Source of the DNA: Aplysia californica
Taxonomy: Eukaryota > Mollusca > Gastropoda > Aplysiida > Aplysiidae
NCBI RefSeq assembly: GCF_000002075.1
Contig: NW_004797331.1
Span: 551,073-615,072, forward strand
DNA length: 64,000 bases
Direction of reading: 5' to 3'
In this document: positions 34,801 through 44,049 of the stretch, piece after piece
Position numbering within the stretch: the first letter of the stretch is position 1
How the letters are laid out: the number at the start of each line of letters is the position of its first letter
Notes under the pieces: model-generated
Told to the model about the DNA's origin: nothing
Databases searched by the model: none
What the model saw: the letters and a program-made list of their open reading frames with translations, nothing else
Program-made: the position numbers and the translations under genes

Positions 34801-35200
34801 CTACGCTTTGCATGGTCAGATCTTTTGTTTGCACAAATGGACTGAGAAAGTCATTATGATTTGATCATTTATTTAATGAATAATGGGCTGCCAGGCCAGA
34901 TCTGATGAAGCAAAACCAGAAGCCAATATTTGTATTATATAGTATGCACTGGTGTCATCATTAATAATTAACCCCTCCTCAAAAGTACTAAAACAGGCAA
35001 TGTACACTGAGTAGAAAAGCAGTGGAACCAATTATCAAAACATATATACATGTATACCTTCTACTTCTTCAGACCCACTGGAAGAATCAAATAAATCTTC
35101 AGCTCTCTTGTAAGACCCATCCTCGGTGACTGGCTCGTACTCGGCAAGATTAGGACACGATGCACTCCGTCTTTTTTTCAAGTTGCCTCGCCGGAAAAAT
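21816..35200 (-). CDS. large disordered Ser/Pro/Arg-rich phosphoprotein with RVSF motif; eight exons, 5' end not found
   Basis: Exons in transcript order: 35200-35058, 34571-34461, 32789-32725, 32454-32131, 29767-29696, 28769-28720, 26720-26590 and 25834-21816. All phases agree, giving 1,637 codons with TAA at 21818-21816. I do not recognise the family. Visible features: KKRRSASCPNL (basophilic kinase-type site) in the first visible exon; a charged coiled-coil-like stretch (RQERLTAQRSIRRVRQREKA); tyrosine motifs YDVPP and KYAEI of the kind bound by SH2 domains; SPRRVSFAKDV, a match to the R/K-V-x-F docking motif of protein phosphatase 1, at bases ~24785-24805; proline stretches (PPIKPKPAVLPKP); and a C-terminal zone dense in RRxS sites. 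A cytoskeletal or Rho-pathway scaffold is conceivable, but that is a guess. The first visible exon enters mid-codon, so at least one 5' exon lies upstream and was not located. Confidence 0.85.
26590..26720 (-). CDS. phosphoprotein gene exon
   Basis: Acceptor CTATTTTCAG, donor CCAG|GTAATT; one base, 43 codons, one base. Peptide TPTSMFYVKGDPKVHAVSSP continues in phase into the last exon (GTGVQG). Intron 25835-26589 contains a C9 run near 26205 but no gene. Confidence 0.85.
27348..27575 (-). mobile_element. LINE 3' fragment (reverse transcriptase C-terminus)
   Basis: On the - strand, frames contain GLIKGKKSRGRQRTTYID and then ETDNRKEWGTMIVNVCSRSD, the end of an endonuclease-reverse-transcriptase type LINE protein similar to those at 31700 and 39000. 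It is shifted between frames. The rest of the intron (27576-28719) has no gene I can support. Confidence 0.6.
28720..28769 (-). CDS. phosphoprotein gene microexon (50 nt)
   Basis: Acceptor TTCCTGACAG, donor AGAGG|GTAGGT. It encodes ASLKRASPQRFATITR plus two bases that complete Gly with the next exon. Found from splice signals and phase; the KRASP context fits the protein. Confidence 0.8.
29086..29479. mobile_element. TIR element, family T1 copy 2 (~390 bp)
   Basis: The ends AATCAGGTGCTCGTCAA and TTGACGAGCGCCTGATTTC are inverted repeats. Internal blocks match 11531-12759. No coding capacity. It lies in an intron of the - strand gene. Confidence 0.75.
29696..29767 (-). CDS. phosphoprotein gene microexon (72 nt)
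   Basis: Acceptor TTTTGCAG, donor ACG|GTGGGA; 24 codons in phase 0 starting YDVPPLSTKSQTLPSCLTRQ. YDVPP is a classic SH2-ligand-type tyrosine motif. Support is by splice signals and phase only. Confidence 0.75.
29928..30305 (-). mobile_element. I-like LINE 3' fragment (same family as 52050-54058)
   Basis: The frame ends CPLCDYPSETVEHHLFFC ... QLEQTCSYYRMASCRRVNAQ and a stop that merges into TAACAAC. It is clearly homologous to the C-terminus of the RNase-H LINE in the P450 intron (CPLCDYACETVEHHLFHC). Only ~375 bases remain; 5' truncated, as is usual for LINE insertion. Confidence 0.88.
30755..30932. repeat. minisatellite, left half (unit ~34 bp)
   Basis: Degenerate repeats of TCATTACTGAATCTCATACT plus TCACACAAGAAA, about five units. 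The same unit resumes at 31955 after a LINE insertion. Confidence 0.75.
30932..31945 (+). mobile_element. LINE C-terminal half (endonuclease-RT type) inserted in minisatellite
   Basis: Frames read LLSPTLFNIFLEQIMTDAL, then LKFADDIDGPAGNEEELARL (the RT catalytic FADD), then 31221-31661 with KITVNGQQLETVNQFKYFGA and YVCESWTL, and finally WYGHVTKSCGLSKTILQGTV and GRRKRGRQRKRWTHNIAQW. The reading frame is broken by stops and shifts at about 31015, 31070, 31190 and 31660. It is 5' truncated. Probably RTE-related or similar; clade not certain. Confidence 0.88.
31955..32115. repeat. minisatellite, right half
   Basis: Repeats of CATTACCGAACCTCATACTT plus CAAACCACCCAAAAAT, about four units, the same family as 30755-30932. 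Confidence 0.75.
32131..32454 (-). CDS. phosphoprotein gene exon (108 codons)
   Basis: Acceptor TTTCCACACAG, donor CAG|GTGAAG; phase 0 at both ends. It encodes RSPKLREYYKTFMKLWNKRK, the most structured-looking part of the protein, then a Ser/acidic tail (SALDISIDMMEEGAAESQ). Confidence 0.9.
32725..32789 (-). CDS. phosphoprotein gene microexon (65 nt)
   Basis: Acceptor TATCCATAG, donor GAAGAG|GTATGG. Two bases complete Asn with the previous exon, then LISLNDYLGKMSELKMWLQE-E. An amphipathic helix continuing into KRKNVDAM of the next exon supports the call. Confidence 0.75.
33003..33980. mobile_element. pogo-like TIR element, family P2 (978 bp)
   Basis: The ends CAGTAGTCTCCGTCTAAACG and GCGTTTAGGCGGAGACTACTG are inverted and flanked by TA. 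GCGTGCGTTTA repeats occur in subterminal positions. The outer 15 bases equal those of family P1, but the rest differs. It contains repeat R1 (33255-33750) and sits in an intron of the - strand gene. Confidence 0.85.
33255..33750. repeat. dispersed repeat R1, copy 2, inside a pogo-like element
   Basis: Reverse complement of 11020-11535. It shares GTGGCTTTCCAAGCGACCAC and AACATTTAACCGACCAGCCC. Whether it was inserted into the pogo-like element or is that element's own core cannot be told from two copies. Confidence 0.75.
34461..34571 (-). CDS. phosphoprotein gene exon
   Basis: Acceptor AACTTTCAG, donor AAGA|GTAAGT; two bases, 36 codons, one base. Peptide TESEEAFASRQERLTAQRSI continues RRVRQREKAKQENVEK, a strongly charged helix. 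Confidence 0.9.
35058..35200 (-). CDS. phosphoprotein gene, first visible exon
   Basis: Acceptor TTTTTTTTAG, donor GAAG|GTATAC; one base, 47 codons, one base. Peptide FFRRGNLKKRRSASCPNLAE ends in an acidic Ser cluster (DSSSGSEEVE). It enters with the last base of a split codon, so the true start is further upstream on the - strand. Confidence 0.88.
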
Positions 35201-35252
35201 CTAAAAAAAAACACCAAAAGGACATAAACCAACGTTGCTTTTTATTAGGGCT

Positions 35253-35300
35253 TTCCCTTGCTTGTTCTACAACAAGACAGAAAAATGATGGTCTTCGGAG
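35253..35300. repeat. short duplicated segment, copy 1
   Basis: About 48 bases (CCCTTGCTTGTTCTACAACA, then GACAGAAAAATGATGGTCTT) match 35902-35950 with few changes, in the same orientation. Confidence 0.7.
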
Positions 35301-35901
35301 TTGATCAGTTTAATTTATTATAGAAAGTAATAAAATTGAAAATAAAGACTTTTAAAAACTTAAAAGGTAACAACAGGTTGGACAAGCGGATGATTAGAGA
35401 ACGACAATTAAACGCCATTGGCCGATATTTATAGTAACAGCCATCTTGTTTGCGTTTGACCTCGCAAGGGGGAAGCCCGCCGCGGAATCTGATTGTGATT
35501 CTAAAAAACAGTGATGATTTTGCATAGTGCATGGTTTGCACTGGCAGTTTCCAAGCTCCTTCCCCTTGATCAAGTTCTACTCCATTTGCGGGTCAGCGTC
35601 CTATTGAGTCAAATCTCTTGTAAGTGCTTAATTTCTTGTGCTTACAAAACTTATAAAGAAATAATCCGGATCGAAACAGTCAATCACTTAAACAGCGTCG
35701 TTGAACTTTGTTTGAACTTGCATTTGTATCCAAATTGATGTAGACCTACTCTTAGACTTCTTCTTCTTCTCAGTTTACGTAGTGTACAGCATCAGAATCA
35801 ATCTGGGCGGAAGAAGGGTGCTGCACAATCACAGACAACCGAACCAAACAGTTCTGCAAGTTGCAAAGAAAATAGATCTAATCCGAGCGGGCAGGCTGCC
35901 G

Positions 35902-36210
35902 TCCCTTGCTTATTCTACAACAACACAGAAAAATGATGGTCATCGGGGTTGATGACAGTTGACCGTCCAACTGTAGTAGTCTTTGTCCAAGAACACCTAG
36001 CCAGCAGCCATAAAGAGGACTCCTTCACGAAGGAGATTGTGATTGCGAAAGGAGTGCAGCCTGGTGAAGGTAGGAGGAGCAGGCTGCGTGACCTCATCAA
36101 ACACTACAACAACCAGCTGATGATGGAGACAATCAGCCTGCCCACACTGAAATGGACCCTCATGAAGAGGGGCGAGGAAGCACGGAGCAACCCGTCTTCC
36201 TAAGACCCCA
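35902..36210 (+). other. second copy of the 48-bp segment followed by an unidentified 84-codon frame
   Basis: Bases 35902-35950 repeat 35253-35300. The frame 35949-36203 follows directly: MMTVDRPTVVVFVQEHLASS ... LRDLIKHYNNQLMMETISLP. Base composition is more GC-rich than its surroundings and the peptide is well mixed, unlike repeat translations, but I do not recognise it and see no splice context. It may be a fragment of a mobile element or a retrocopy. Confidence 0.35.
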
Positions 36211-36339
36211 GTTCTATATATCCAAGTATCCAAGTAAGGCTGCCGGCTGCCGTCGTGTTGTGTGATTTGTGTGTGTGTGACATGCTATGTATTAATTATA
36301 CATATATAGAGGCTATTCACACGTGTATATATGCATGAT

Positions 36340-36382
36340 GTGTGTGTGTCTCTCTCTCTCCCTCTCCCTCCCCCCCTCTCTA
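36340..36382. repeat. (TC)n / C-rich simple repeat
   Basis: TCTCTCTC and CCCTCCCCCCC runs. The bases 36210-37300 otherwise hold only unassigned short frames and nothing I can support. Confidence 0.85.
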
Positions 36383-37316
36383 TGTCTATGTATTTTTGTG
36401 AGTGATTGTAAGTGTGATGTGTGTAAAGATAGTATTAGTGGGTGGCTGGTGGGTGCTCTGGTGTGGTCTGCTCCTTCTCTCATATATTCAACATCTATCA
36501 TCCTTATCTTTCTCTTCCTTCTTTTTGTGTTTGTTACTCTCTTGAAACACTAACACCTCTAATCTTCGGCACTTAACTTATATGAACTTATTGTGTTGCA
36601 AGTGCTAACTCTTTTTCGAAAACAAAAGAAAGTTTTAGGCATGAACAGGCGCTTTGGCGGCAAGCGTAAGTGTATGGGAGGTACCGAAGCTCGATCTACT
36701 TTCGCTTTCTTTACCTCCCAGAAATTTGCCGTTAGCAGTCTGATTAACACAACATTTGTACCATACAGGTTGTGCATTACAAACGCTGTGTCGCCAGGAA
36801 AATAAATCATTGTCCTGTGCTTTTACTTGCGGAAAAAAAGAAAGTTATACAAGCGTCTTGTCGGGCTCGACATCGTGACCGGTCAGTGAACCTGTACCTT
36901 CGCAGTACCAGTGATCGTTGGGGTCACCAAAGTTCATTCAAAGTGTGCGCTGCACGAAGTATAGGGCTCTGGAATGGTGGGATTATTGATTTTTTTAAAA
37001 GGTACAGTCGGGGGGAGGGGTGGGGTTGAAGGCAACATCGGATGACAAAAACTGAACTTGGAAGCAAATTTTAGTATTTAGAATTTTGATTATTACTAGA
37101 GCTTCCTGCTACGGAAAAGCGTGCATTGGTGCAAGCCCTGTACGGAATTGGGATCCGTCATACTCATACCTAGTAAGCCGTGTTTTTATACCAAAAGGTC
37201 AGCGTTTCATTGGATGGGTGATAGTCAAGGATCTCCTTGGTGATAGTCTGATAGTACGTTTGTTTCATTGTCCTTTGTTTTAAGAGAGTAATGACCTCAT
37301 CAAGTGCATACTTTTT

Positions 37317-37392
37317 TATTCTCTCTCCCTCTCTCTTCCTTCCTCTCTCTCCCCCTCTCTCTGTTTTCTGAGTCTCGTTCTCTCTCTCTCGT
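37317..37392. repeat. (TC)n simple repeat
   Basis: TC-rich tract, ~75 bases. The Arg/Glu-rich - strand frame over it is an artefact. Confidence 0.85.
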
Positions 37393-37554
37393 GACAGTAT
37401 TAAATGTTTTGTAAACATCTATATTTTAGCTTTCTGTTCCAGATTCGCAGATTTTCAGTGTCACTGCATTTTGCTCTCCCTTAGGAAAGATGACAGGGGG
37501 TAGATTGGGATCATTTTGGGGATTACATTCCTCTCACAACACACAAAAAGCGGA

Positions 37555-37681
37555 GTGAAAAAGGAAAAAGGTCAAGGTCATGAAGGGAGCGAAGCAGTTA
37601 CCGTGCACCTAGCTCAAGCGCAGCCCCCCCCCCCTGAAACAAAATACCCGGTTACCGTGTACATAATGATGTACTCGCTTG
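37555..37681. repeat. tandem array S1, left remnant
   Basis: GTGAAAAAGGAAAAAGGTCA, GAAGGGAGCGAAGCAGTTAC, ACCTAGCTCAAGC and CCCGGTTACCGTGTAC occur in the same order as in the array at 39412-40170. The array is interrupted here by a LINE. Confidence 0.8.
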
Positions 37682-39411
37682 CAGAAAAGCAGCAGGAAAT
37701 GACAACATACCTGCTGAAGTGCTGAAAGAGAACAATTTTTACAAAGAGACTCTCCTCCCATATCTCTACAAGCTACTAACGACTTGTTGGCTGAACTGAA
37801 AGCAGAAATTCCACATGACATGAGAGATGCCAAAATCACCACACTCTACAAAAACAAAGGGGACAAAGGAGATTGCAACAACTACAGAGGTATCTCACTG
37901 CTAAGCATCACTGGAAAAGCTTTCGCTAGGATCATCCTGAAGTGACTTCAGAAACTAGCAGAAAGAGTCCTACCAGAGAGCCAATGCGGTTTCAGATCAT
38001 ACCGCTCAACAATGGACATGATCTTTTCAATTCGTCAGCTACTAGAAAAATGCAGGGAGCAACAACTGCCATTACATACTGCGTTTGTCGATCTGACAAA
38101 GGCTTTTGATACAGTCAGTAGATCAGGACTGTACATGGTGCTTGGAAAAATTGGCTGTCCCCCAATACTGCTACTGCTACAGCTCATCATCTCATTCCAC
38201 GAAGATATGAAGGCCTCCATTCAGTTTGACGGTTCAACATCAATAGCGGAGTAAAGCAGGGTTGTGTCTTAGCACCAACCCTTTTTAGCACTTATTTTGC
38301 TGTCTTACTGCAACACGCATTCAAAGAGTCACCAGGGGATGTCTTCCTCCACTGGAGAACTGATGGGTCGCTCTTCAATCTTGCTCGACTCAAGGCCAAG
38401 ACCAAGATCAACAAAACTACAGTACGAGACCTTCTCTTCGCTGATGATGCTGCTCTTGTTGCTCACAGTGAATCAACCCTACAAACCGCCTATCAACAGC
38501 ATGCAAGGTCTTTAGCTTGGTCATCAGTGTTAAGAAAACAGTCATCCTTACCCAAGAAGGTGCAGAGCAGAGCCATATATTGCTGAATGACAAGGAACTT
38601 GGGACAGTGGACAAGTTCTGTTACCTGGGGTCTACCATCAGCTCTACAACTTCACTTGATTATGAGATCAACATCAGGATATGGAAAGCAGCAACAACTT
38701 TTGGAAGGCTGACAAAACGAGTATGGGAAAACAAAAGATTAACCATCAAAACAAAGATCAAGATTTACGAAGCATGTGTCCTCAGCACACTCCTTTAAGG
38801 ATCTGAAACATGGACCTTGTACAGCAGACAAGAAAAGCGCCTCAACATTTTCCATCTCAGATGCTGCCGCAAGATCTTAGGCATTTTGTGGCGTGACAAG
38901 GTTACAAATGTTGAAGTGTTGGCACGGGCAAACCTCCAGAGCATGACAACTATCCTGTGTTTAAAAAGATTGAGATGGCTTGGCCATGTCAAGAGAATGG
39001 AAGACAACTGGACTCCGAAGCAACTTCTCTATGGAGACCTTGCCCAGGGAAAGAGACAAAGAGGAAGACCAAAATTGAGGTACAAAGACACCTGCAAAAA
39101 CAGGTTATCTAAACTTGGAGTAGATGTTAACACCTGGGAAGATATAGCTGAGGACCGGAAAACATGGAGGAAAATTATAAAGGAAAGAACTAAAATGCTA
39201 GAGAACAGCCTTAGAAACAAACAGGCTGAGAAGCGCCAACGACGAAAGGAAAACAGCGGAAATACAGAGCTTCGATCTACGACACTGACATGCAAGCACT
39301 GCGACAGAATCTGCGCTTCAAACATAGGAAGAATTAGCCATGAAAGAAGCTGCTTGAAGACAACCTTGAGACCATCTTAAGCTAAATTGACCGTCTGCAT
39401 AGACGAAAAGA
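37682..39411 (+). mobile_element. LINE (endonuclease-RT type), 5' truncated, inserted in tandem array S1
   Basis: Frames in order: NDNIPAEVLKE, then 38012-38254 (FVDLTKAFDTVSRSGLY, RT domain), then a damaged FADD region (LLFADDAALVAHSES in a third frame near 38430), then 38517-38798 (GTVDKFCYLGSTISSTTS), then 38817-39380 (LRWLGHVKRMEDNWTPKQLL, GKRQRGRPKLRYKDTCKNRL) ending with a zinc-finger-like CKHCDRICASNIGRISHERS-C. Stops and frameshifts occur at about 37725, 37790, 37945, 38254, 38515 and 38799. RTE-like or a related clade. Confidence 0.92.
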
Positions 39412-40170
39412 GCCATATAGATATTGAGGCTACGCGCCTGGTTTTCGTGTATGTGACACTGAGACTACACGCTCGGTTATCGTGTATGTGACATTGAGAC
39501 TACACGCCCGTTTACCGTGTACGTAGATATTGAGGGTATGTGCCCGGTTACAATGTGTGTGACATTGAGACTAGACGGTGAAAAAGGAAAAAGGTCAAGG
39601 TTATGAAGGGAGCAAAACTGTTACCATGCACCTAGCTCAAGCCCCCACGAAACTAAATACCCGGTTACCGTGTTCGTAGATAATGAGAGGCGCCCGGTTA
39701 CCGTGTACGTAGATATTGAGGCTACGAGCCCGGTTACCGTTTGTGTGACATTGTGATTACACGGTGAAAAAGGAAAAAGTCAACGTCATGAAGGGAGCGA
39801 AGCAGTTACCGTGGCGTGCGAGCACCTAGCTCAAGCCCCCTTCCGCACCCCCCCACAACTAAGTACACGGTTACCGTGTACGTAGATATTGAGACTACGC
39901 GCTCGGTTATCGTGTATGCGACATTGTGACTACACGATGAAAAAGGAAAAATTAATGTCAACGTCATGAAGGGAGCAAAGCAGTTACCGTGCACCTAGCT
40001 CAAGCCCCCCCCTCTCACGAAACTAAATACCCGCTTACCGTGTTCGTAGTGAGAGGCACCCGGTTGCCGGTTACCGTGTACGTAGACACTGAGCTACGTG
40101 CCCGGTTACCGTGTACGTAGACACTGAGGCTACGAGCCCGGTTACCGTGTACGTAGACACTCCGTAAATC
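39412..40170. repeat. tandem array S1, main block (~180-bp higher-order period)
   Basis: A short unit around ACCGTGTACGTAGATATTGA and GGCTACGAGCCCGG recurs, arranged in larger units that each carry GTGAAAAAGGAAAAA and AGTTACCGTGCACCTAGCTC. The larger landmark occurs at 39579, 39764 and 39937, spacing 185 and 173 bases. Not a CRISPR: units are contiguous and diverged, in an animal genome. Confidence 0.88.
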
Positions 40171-40217
40171 ATATCTAGTTTCGAGGCCTAGATATTTAAT
40201 AAATTAACGAAGTGACT

Positions 40218-40260
40218 ATTCGGACCCGAGTCCGAATATGAAAAAATGTTATTCGGACTC
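40218..40260. repeat. palindrome family X, copy 1
   Basis: ATTCGGACCCGAGTCCGAAT (one mismatch to a perfect palindrome), then ATGAAAAAATGTT and ATTCGGACTC. The same arrangement occurs at 41968-42077. Confidence 0.85.
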
Positions 40261-40943
40261 TGATTCTTGTCCAGCATGACATTACTTCCGACTTCCTGTG
40301 ACTCGTGACTCCGGCTTCCTGTAGGCCAGGGCAAGATCGACTCTGGGATCGATTCTTTCGACTCCAAATGAGGACTCAAAGAATCGATCTTGTTCCATGT
40401 TCCCAGACTCTAAGCTTCGACTCCGCCCAGGGTCGACGCCTCCCGTCTCCTTTTTTTTAAAGCCTAGTTCCTAGCCTAGACTCCGAGAATCGAGGCAAGA
40501 ATCTAAATCTCTACCTCACTATTACAGTCCTGTCATGGGATAGGCCTAGGCCTAGGGCTGTCCCACCCCACAGTCGAGTTTTTTGCTTCAAAACAGACAC
40601 CGCACCAGGACGGGACTCATCCGGCGCATAAGGCGGCTTCTTTGATGTTGGCCTAGGCGGAGTTAAAAATGCATTCCAAAAATTTCTTAAATATTGGCCA
40701 AATTTAAGAAATAATAAGATTTTCGTGATCAGCGACCCAAAATTTGCAAAAGTTACGCGGGGAACCCATTTTAAGGCCCGATTACCAAGTTAAATTAATT
40801 TTTTTGAGTTTTGTTTACTTAGGTTTTTTTTTTCACTATTTGAATTCGGCGTGCACTAGGCCTTGATAGGCCTAGTGCAAGAGAGAAGGAGCCTGTGCCC
40901 CACGCATTGGCAAGAGTGATAAAAGTAGTAGTATAAGGTTTTA

Positions 40944-41830
40944 CGGCGCTCGCAACTGCTAAGGTCATATGAGCGCGCGAAACACAAGTTGTTCACCTCT
41001 GCGAAAGTTCACTTCACGACTGGTAACTAGTTTACTTTAAAATGCTAAAAAGTTAAAATATTCAAATTCGGTGTAAATTCATTTGTGATCTAAAACAACT
41101 TTTAAGTAACAATAAAAATTTTAAATAATATCAGATTCACTTTACAACTCGCCATAAAGGCCAATGGCCTTTATAAAATTTAAAATTCTGCTGGGAACAA
41201 CGACGGAGAAAATATCCTGCAATTTCTTGCATTTATAATATTTCCTTCGGATCTCTCCAAAGTCTAGACATTCTGTTAAAATGTGTCTAATGGTAAAATC
41301 TGTGTCGCATCCGACACAGAACGGCTTCTCCTCTCCCTGCAGGAGGTATTTGTGAGTCAGGGCCGTGTGTCCGATGCGCAATCGAGTAAAAATGACTTCG
41401 TCTCTTCTGGAGAGATCCGAAGGATTTCGCTGTTCTAGTCTGGGTTTAATTTCGTATAATTTATTATTTTTCTGGTTTTCCCAGTGGCTCTCCCACAGAC
41501 TGGAGGTGTACTTTTTGACTTTATTTCTAAAGTCAGTCTGTGGGAGAGTGTTTGTCGTTGATCCCAGCAGAAGGGATGAGGCTTTCTTCGCCAGGTCGTC
41601 TACCTGCTCGTTTCCTCGGATGCCCACATGGCTTGGGATCCATGCGAACATGATGTTTTTTCCTGTTTCGGATAGTGTATGGATTTTCTGTTGTAGCCTA
41701 ACTATTTTTGGGTGTAAGAGTGTGTAGTTTGTGAGTGAGGTGATGCAAGACAGAGAGTCAGAAAGGATAAGGAAAGATTTGTTATCAATTTTACCTTTTT
41801 CTACAACAAAGAAAGTGGGAAACATCGGGG
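40944..41830 (-). mobile_element. RNase-H-bearing LINE, 3' fragment with 3' UTR (I/Jockey-like)
   Basis: The frame 41830-41142 carries SFLILSDSLSCITSL, FAWIPSHVGIRGNEQVDDLA (RNase H motifs), then a zinc-finger-like CVGCDTDFTIRHILTEC and ends GLYGEL. The 5' boundary is a poly-C/poly-G run at 41829. The ~200-base 3' UTR ends GCGCTCATATGACCTTAGCA then GTTGCGAGCGCCGTAAAACC, which is also the end of SINE family A. Unlike most copies here, the visible frame is intact. Confidence 0.9.
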
Positions 41831-41847
41831 GGGGGGGGGGGGGGGGT
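41829..41847. repeat. poly-G tract (~19)
   Basis: Uninterrupted G run at the 5' edge of the LINE fragment; it may hide the true junction and is prone to assembly error. Confidence 0.9.
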
Positions 41848-41967
41848 ATCAATGAGGCGGCGGGCATCGGATTGGCAGATAAGGTGTGGGGGAAACTAAA
41901 AAAATGGTGGAAAATTGGAAGCACTGAATGTTAAATATCTATAGAACGAAGACACACTTCCTTTTTT

Positions 41968-42077
41968 CCGGACCCGAGTCCGAATAACATTTTTTCATAT
42001 ATTCGAAATATGAATTTTTTAAATTCCGACTCGAGTCCGAATATATGAAAAAATGTTATTCGGACTCGAGTCCGAAT
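41968..42077. repeat. palindrome family X, copy 2 (110-bp hairpin)
   Basis: Arms of about 35 bases (CGGACCCGAGTCCGAATAAC and its inverted copy) enclose a second ATTCCGACTCGAGTCCGAAT. It contains three palindromes in 110 bases and could fold into a long hairpin. Confidence 0.85.
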
Positions 42078-42237
42078 AAAGACGGCCATAAATTGAATGA
42101 AGACTGCGGATGTCTTTTCGATGAACGATCGTTTTTCCTCCGTTTTAGAGTTGAAGGAACCCATAATATAAGACAATTTGAAGAAAAGAGCAATTTAAGT
42201 CATAATTTCAATCAAGAAAGCAGTCACCCTCTCTAGA

Positions 42238-42280
42238 TCTATTTCTCTCTCTCTGTCTCTCTGTCTGTGTATCGCTTGCC
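42238..42280. repeat. (TC)n simple repeat
   Basis: CTCTCTCTCTGTCTCTCTGT. No gene between 42078 and 42382. Confidence 0.8.
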
Positions 42281-42382
42281 TTCTCTTTGTTTTTATCTGT
42301 CTAAATTCTTTCTACCCCACCTACTTTCCCACTCTATATTATATTTCTCTCGTTCCCTCCTGTCAACTAGGGCATGGTAATA

Positions 42383-43230
42383 CAGTGGAATCCTATTATA
42401 ACGAGACGTAGGGGACCGGTGCGAAATGTTCGTTATACCAGGATTCTCGTTATAAGGAATCCAGTAATAAATTCAATGGAAATAATAAAGTAGGCCTAAT
42501 CTATCAGTTTGGTGTTCTCTGTTTATTTCTTTTTGTTATCTACCCTGACGATGACATTGTTCAACATGACCTCTAGGTCTTACTTGATCAAAAATTGAAT
42601 CAGGTTTCTTTCTCAAGCGCTAGCAATGTTGACAGCACGGCGTTGGCGATCAGAAAGAATGCGCTCTAGGCGAACTCGCCTGTCGTGTTGTCCCCCACCC
42701 CACCACACCCGTGGTGTGTTTCGTCTGCTTGCACACGTTACTACACAACACATTCACTCCATCCATCACAGCATTGTCATTGTGACCTCTCCATTCCCGC
42801 ATCGGAGAAGTGAGGACATGGGTAGTGGTAGGCCTAGATAATCTAGACTCTAGGCTGGCCTATCACACGATGCGTTCTGCTTGTCTGCGCTTACCACACC
42901 CTCCCCACTCATTCGCTCAGGCCATCATTGTTGGCAAACGTAGGCTCTCCTATTCTTTGTTTCGCTCAAGGAGTTGATGTAAGGTCCTAGGTTTCGCTAG
43001 ATCACCAACAGGTTTCTCAACTGGCTAGGTTTATATATATGTGTATAACTGGCCTGTGCGCTGTGCACAGCAGCAGCAATATTCCGCTATAACCGACTCC
43101 CGCGTTTGTCCGATTGAGCTCTATAGCAGTATTATATTTGCAAAAGAAGGGAAAAAAACGGGGTTTTAGAAAAGTGTCTTAATAACAGACTTCTCGTTGT
43201 TCCAGGACTCGTTAAAAGTGGACTCCACTG
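42383..43230. mobile_element. pogo-like TIR element, family P3 (848 bp)
   Basis: Left end CAGTGGAATCCTATTATAAC and right end (reverse) CAGTGGAGTCCACTTTTAAC. Subterminal repeats GTTATACCAGGATTCTCGTT and GTTGTTCCAGGACTCGTTAA. A TA precedes the left end. CAGTGGA..CC.NTTATAACGA-type ends are typical of the pogo/Tigger group. No transposase. Confidence 0.8.
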
Positions 43231-43254
43231 TCTAGCACTTCCCCCTGTTCTCTA

Positions 43255-43465
43255 CCCCTCCCCTCCCCCCCCCCCTCTCTCCTCACACTCACACACTCTC
43301 TTTCTCTTCTCTACCGGGTCTGGGCGCTGAAACTTTCCGAAATCACAAAAGACTTCCCCTACCGGGTCTGTATACTTCGTGAAAGTGGCTATTCTCACCC
43401 GCCCGGAAGTTCTCGCAAGATCTACTCCTCCCCTCTTCTCTCTCTCTCTCTGTCTCTTTCTGAAT
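43255..43465. repeat. C/T-rich low-complexity stretch
   Basis: CCCCTCCCCCCCCCC and TCTCTCTCTCTGTCTC runs, with a repeated TACCGGGTCTG. Bases 43465-44050 hold nothing I can support. Confidence 0.7.
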
Positions 43466-44049
43466 ACTGTCTATCGGTGTGGACGATCAAATTGACCAAA
43501 ACAAAGTTAAAAAATGATGTTAAAAGACAAAAGTAAATTAATTTGGTTGTTTACAAAGATGCTACGGCTATTTAACTTTTCGAATCGAGCCGAACTACGC
43601 GGGTCGCCATTTTGTTTTGTTCTCTCTCTCTCCACTGCCCACAGACAAAATTGTACGCTTTTAGTAGGCTACAAGTACAGTTGTAATTGTAATGGAACGT
43701 TTGTTCACAGCACAAAATTCTACAATTTTTCTGTTATCACAGTGCAGAATTCTGTGGGTGAACGCAAAATTTGTTGGCCTAGATCTAAGCTATAACGGTG
43801 AACGCGCACCGGGTGAGAATAGCCAAAAGACTCGCCTGCACTATTCTCACCCCGGGTGAGAATAGAGGTGGCCATACTTCGTGACTTTGTTCCCGGTTAC
43901 GGTGTCTGTAGATCTAGATCTAGATTTCTAGATCTAAATCTATACACTTCGTAATTATTATTATTATTCGTTCTGAACCATGGTAAGTACCATGGGCCTA
44001 GGTGATTTAATCGGCCCACGAGAGGTCAGGTGGGAGTCAGGCTGGGAGG

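Noticed and set aside
36559-37029. Several overlapping frames of 60-85 codons on both strands
   Set aside because: No family resemblance, no consistent splice sites and no homologous copy in the window.
39412-40170. CRISPR-like regular repeats
   Set aside because: Units are contiguous, degenerate and in an animal genome with no spacers or cas genes; it is a tandem satellite-like array.
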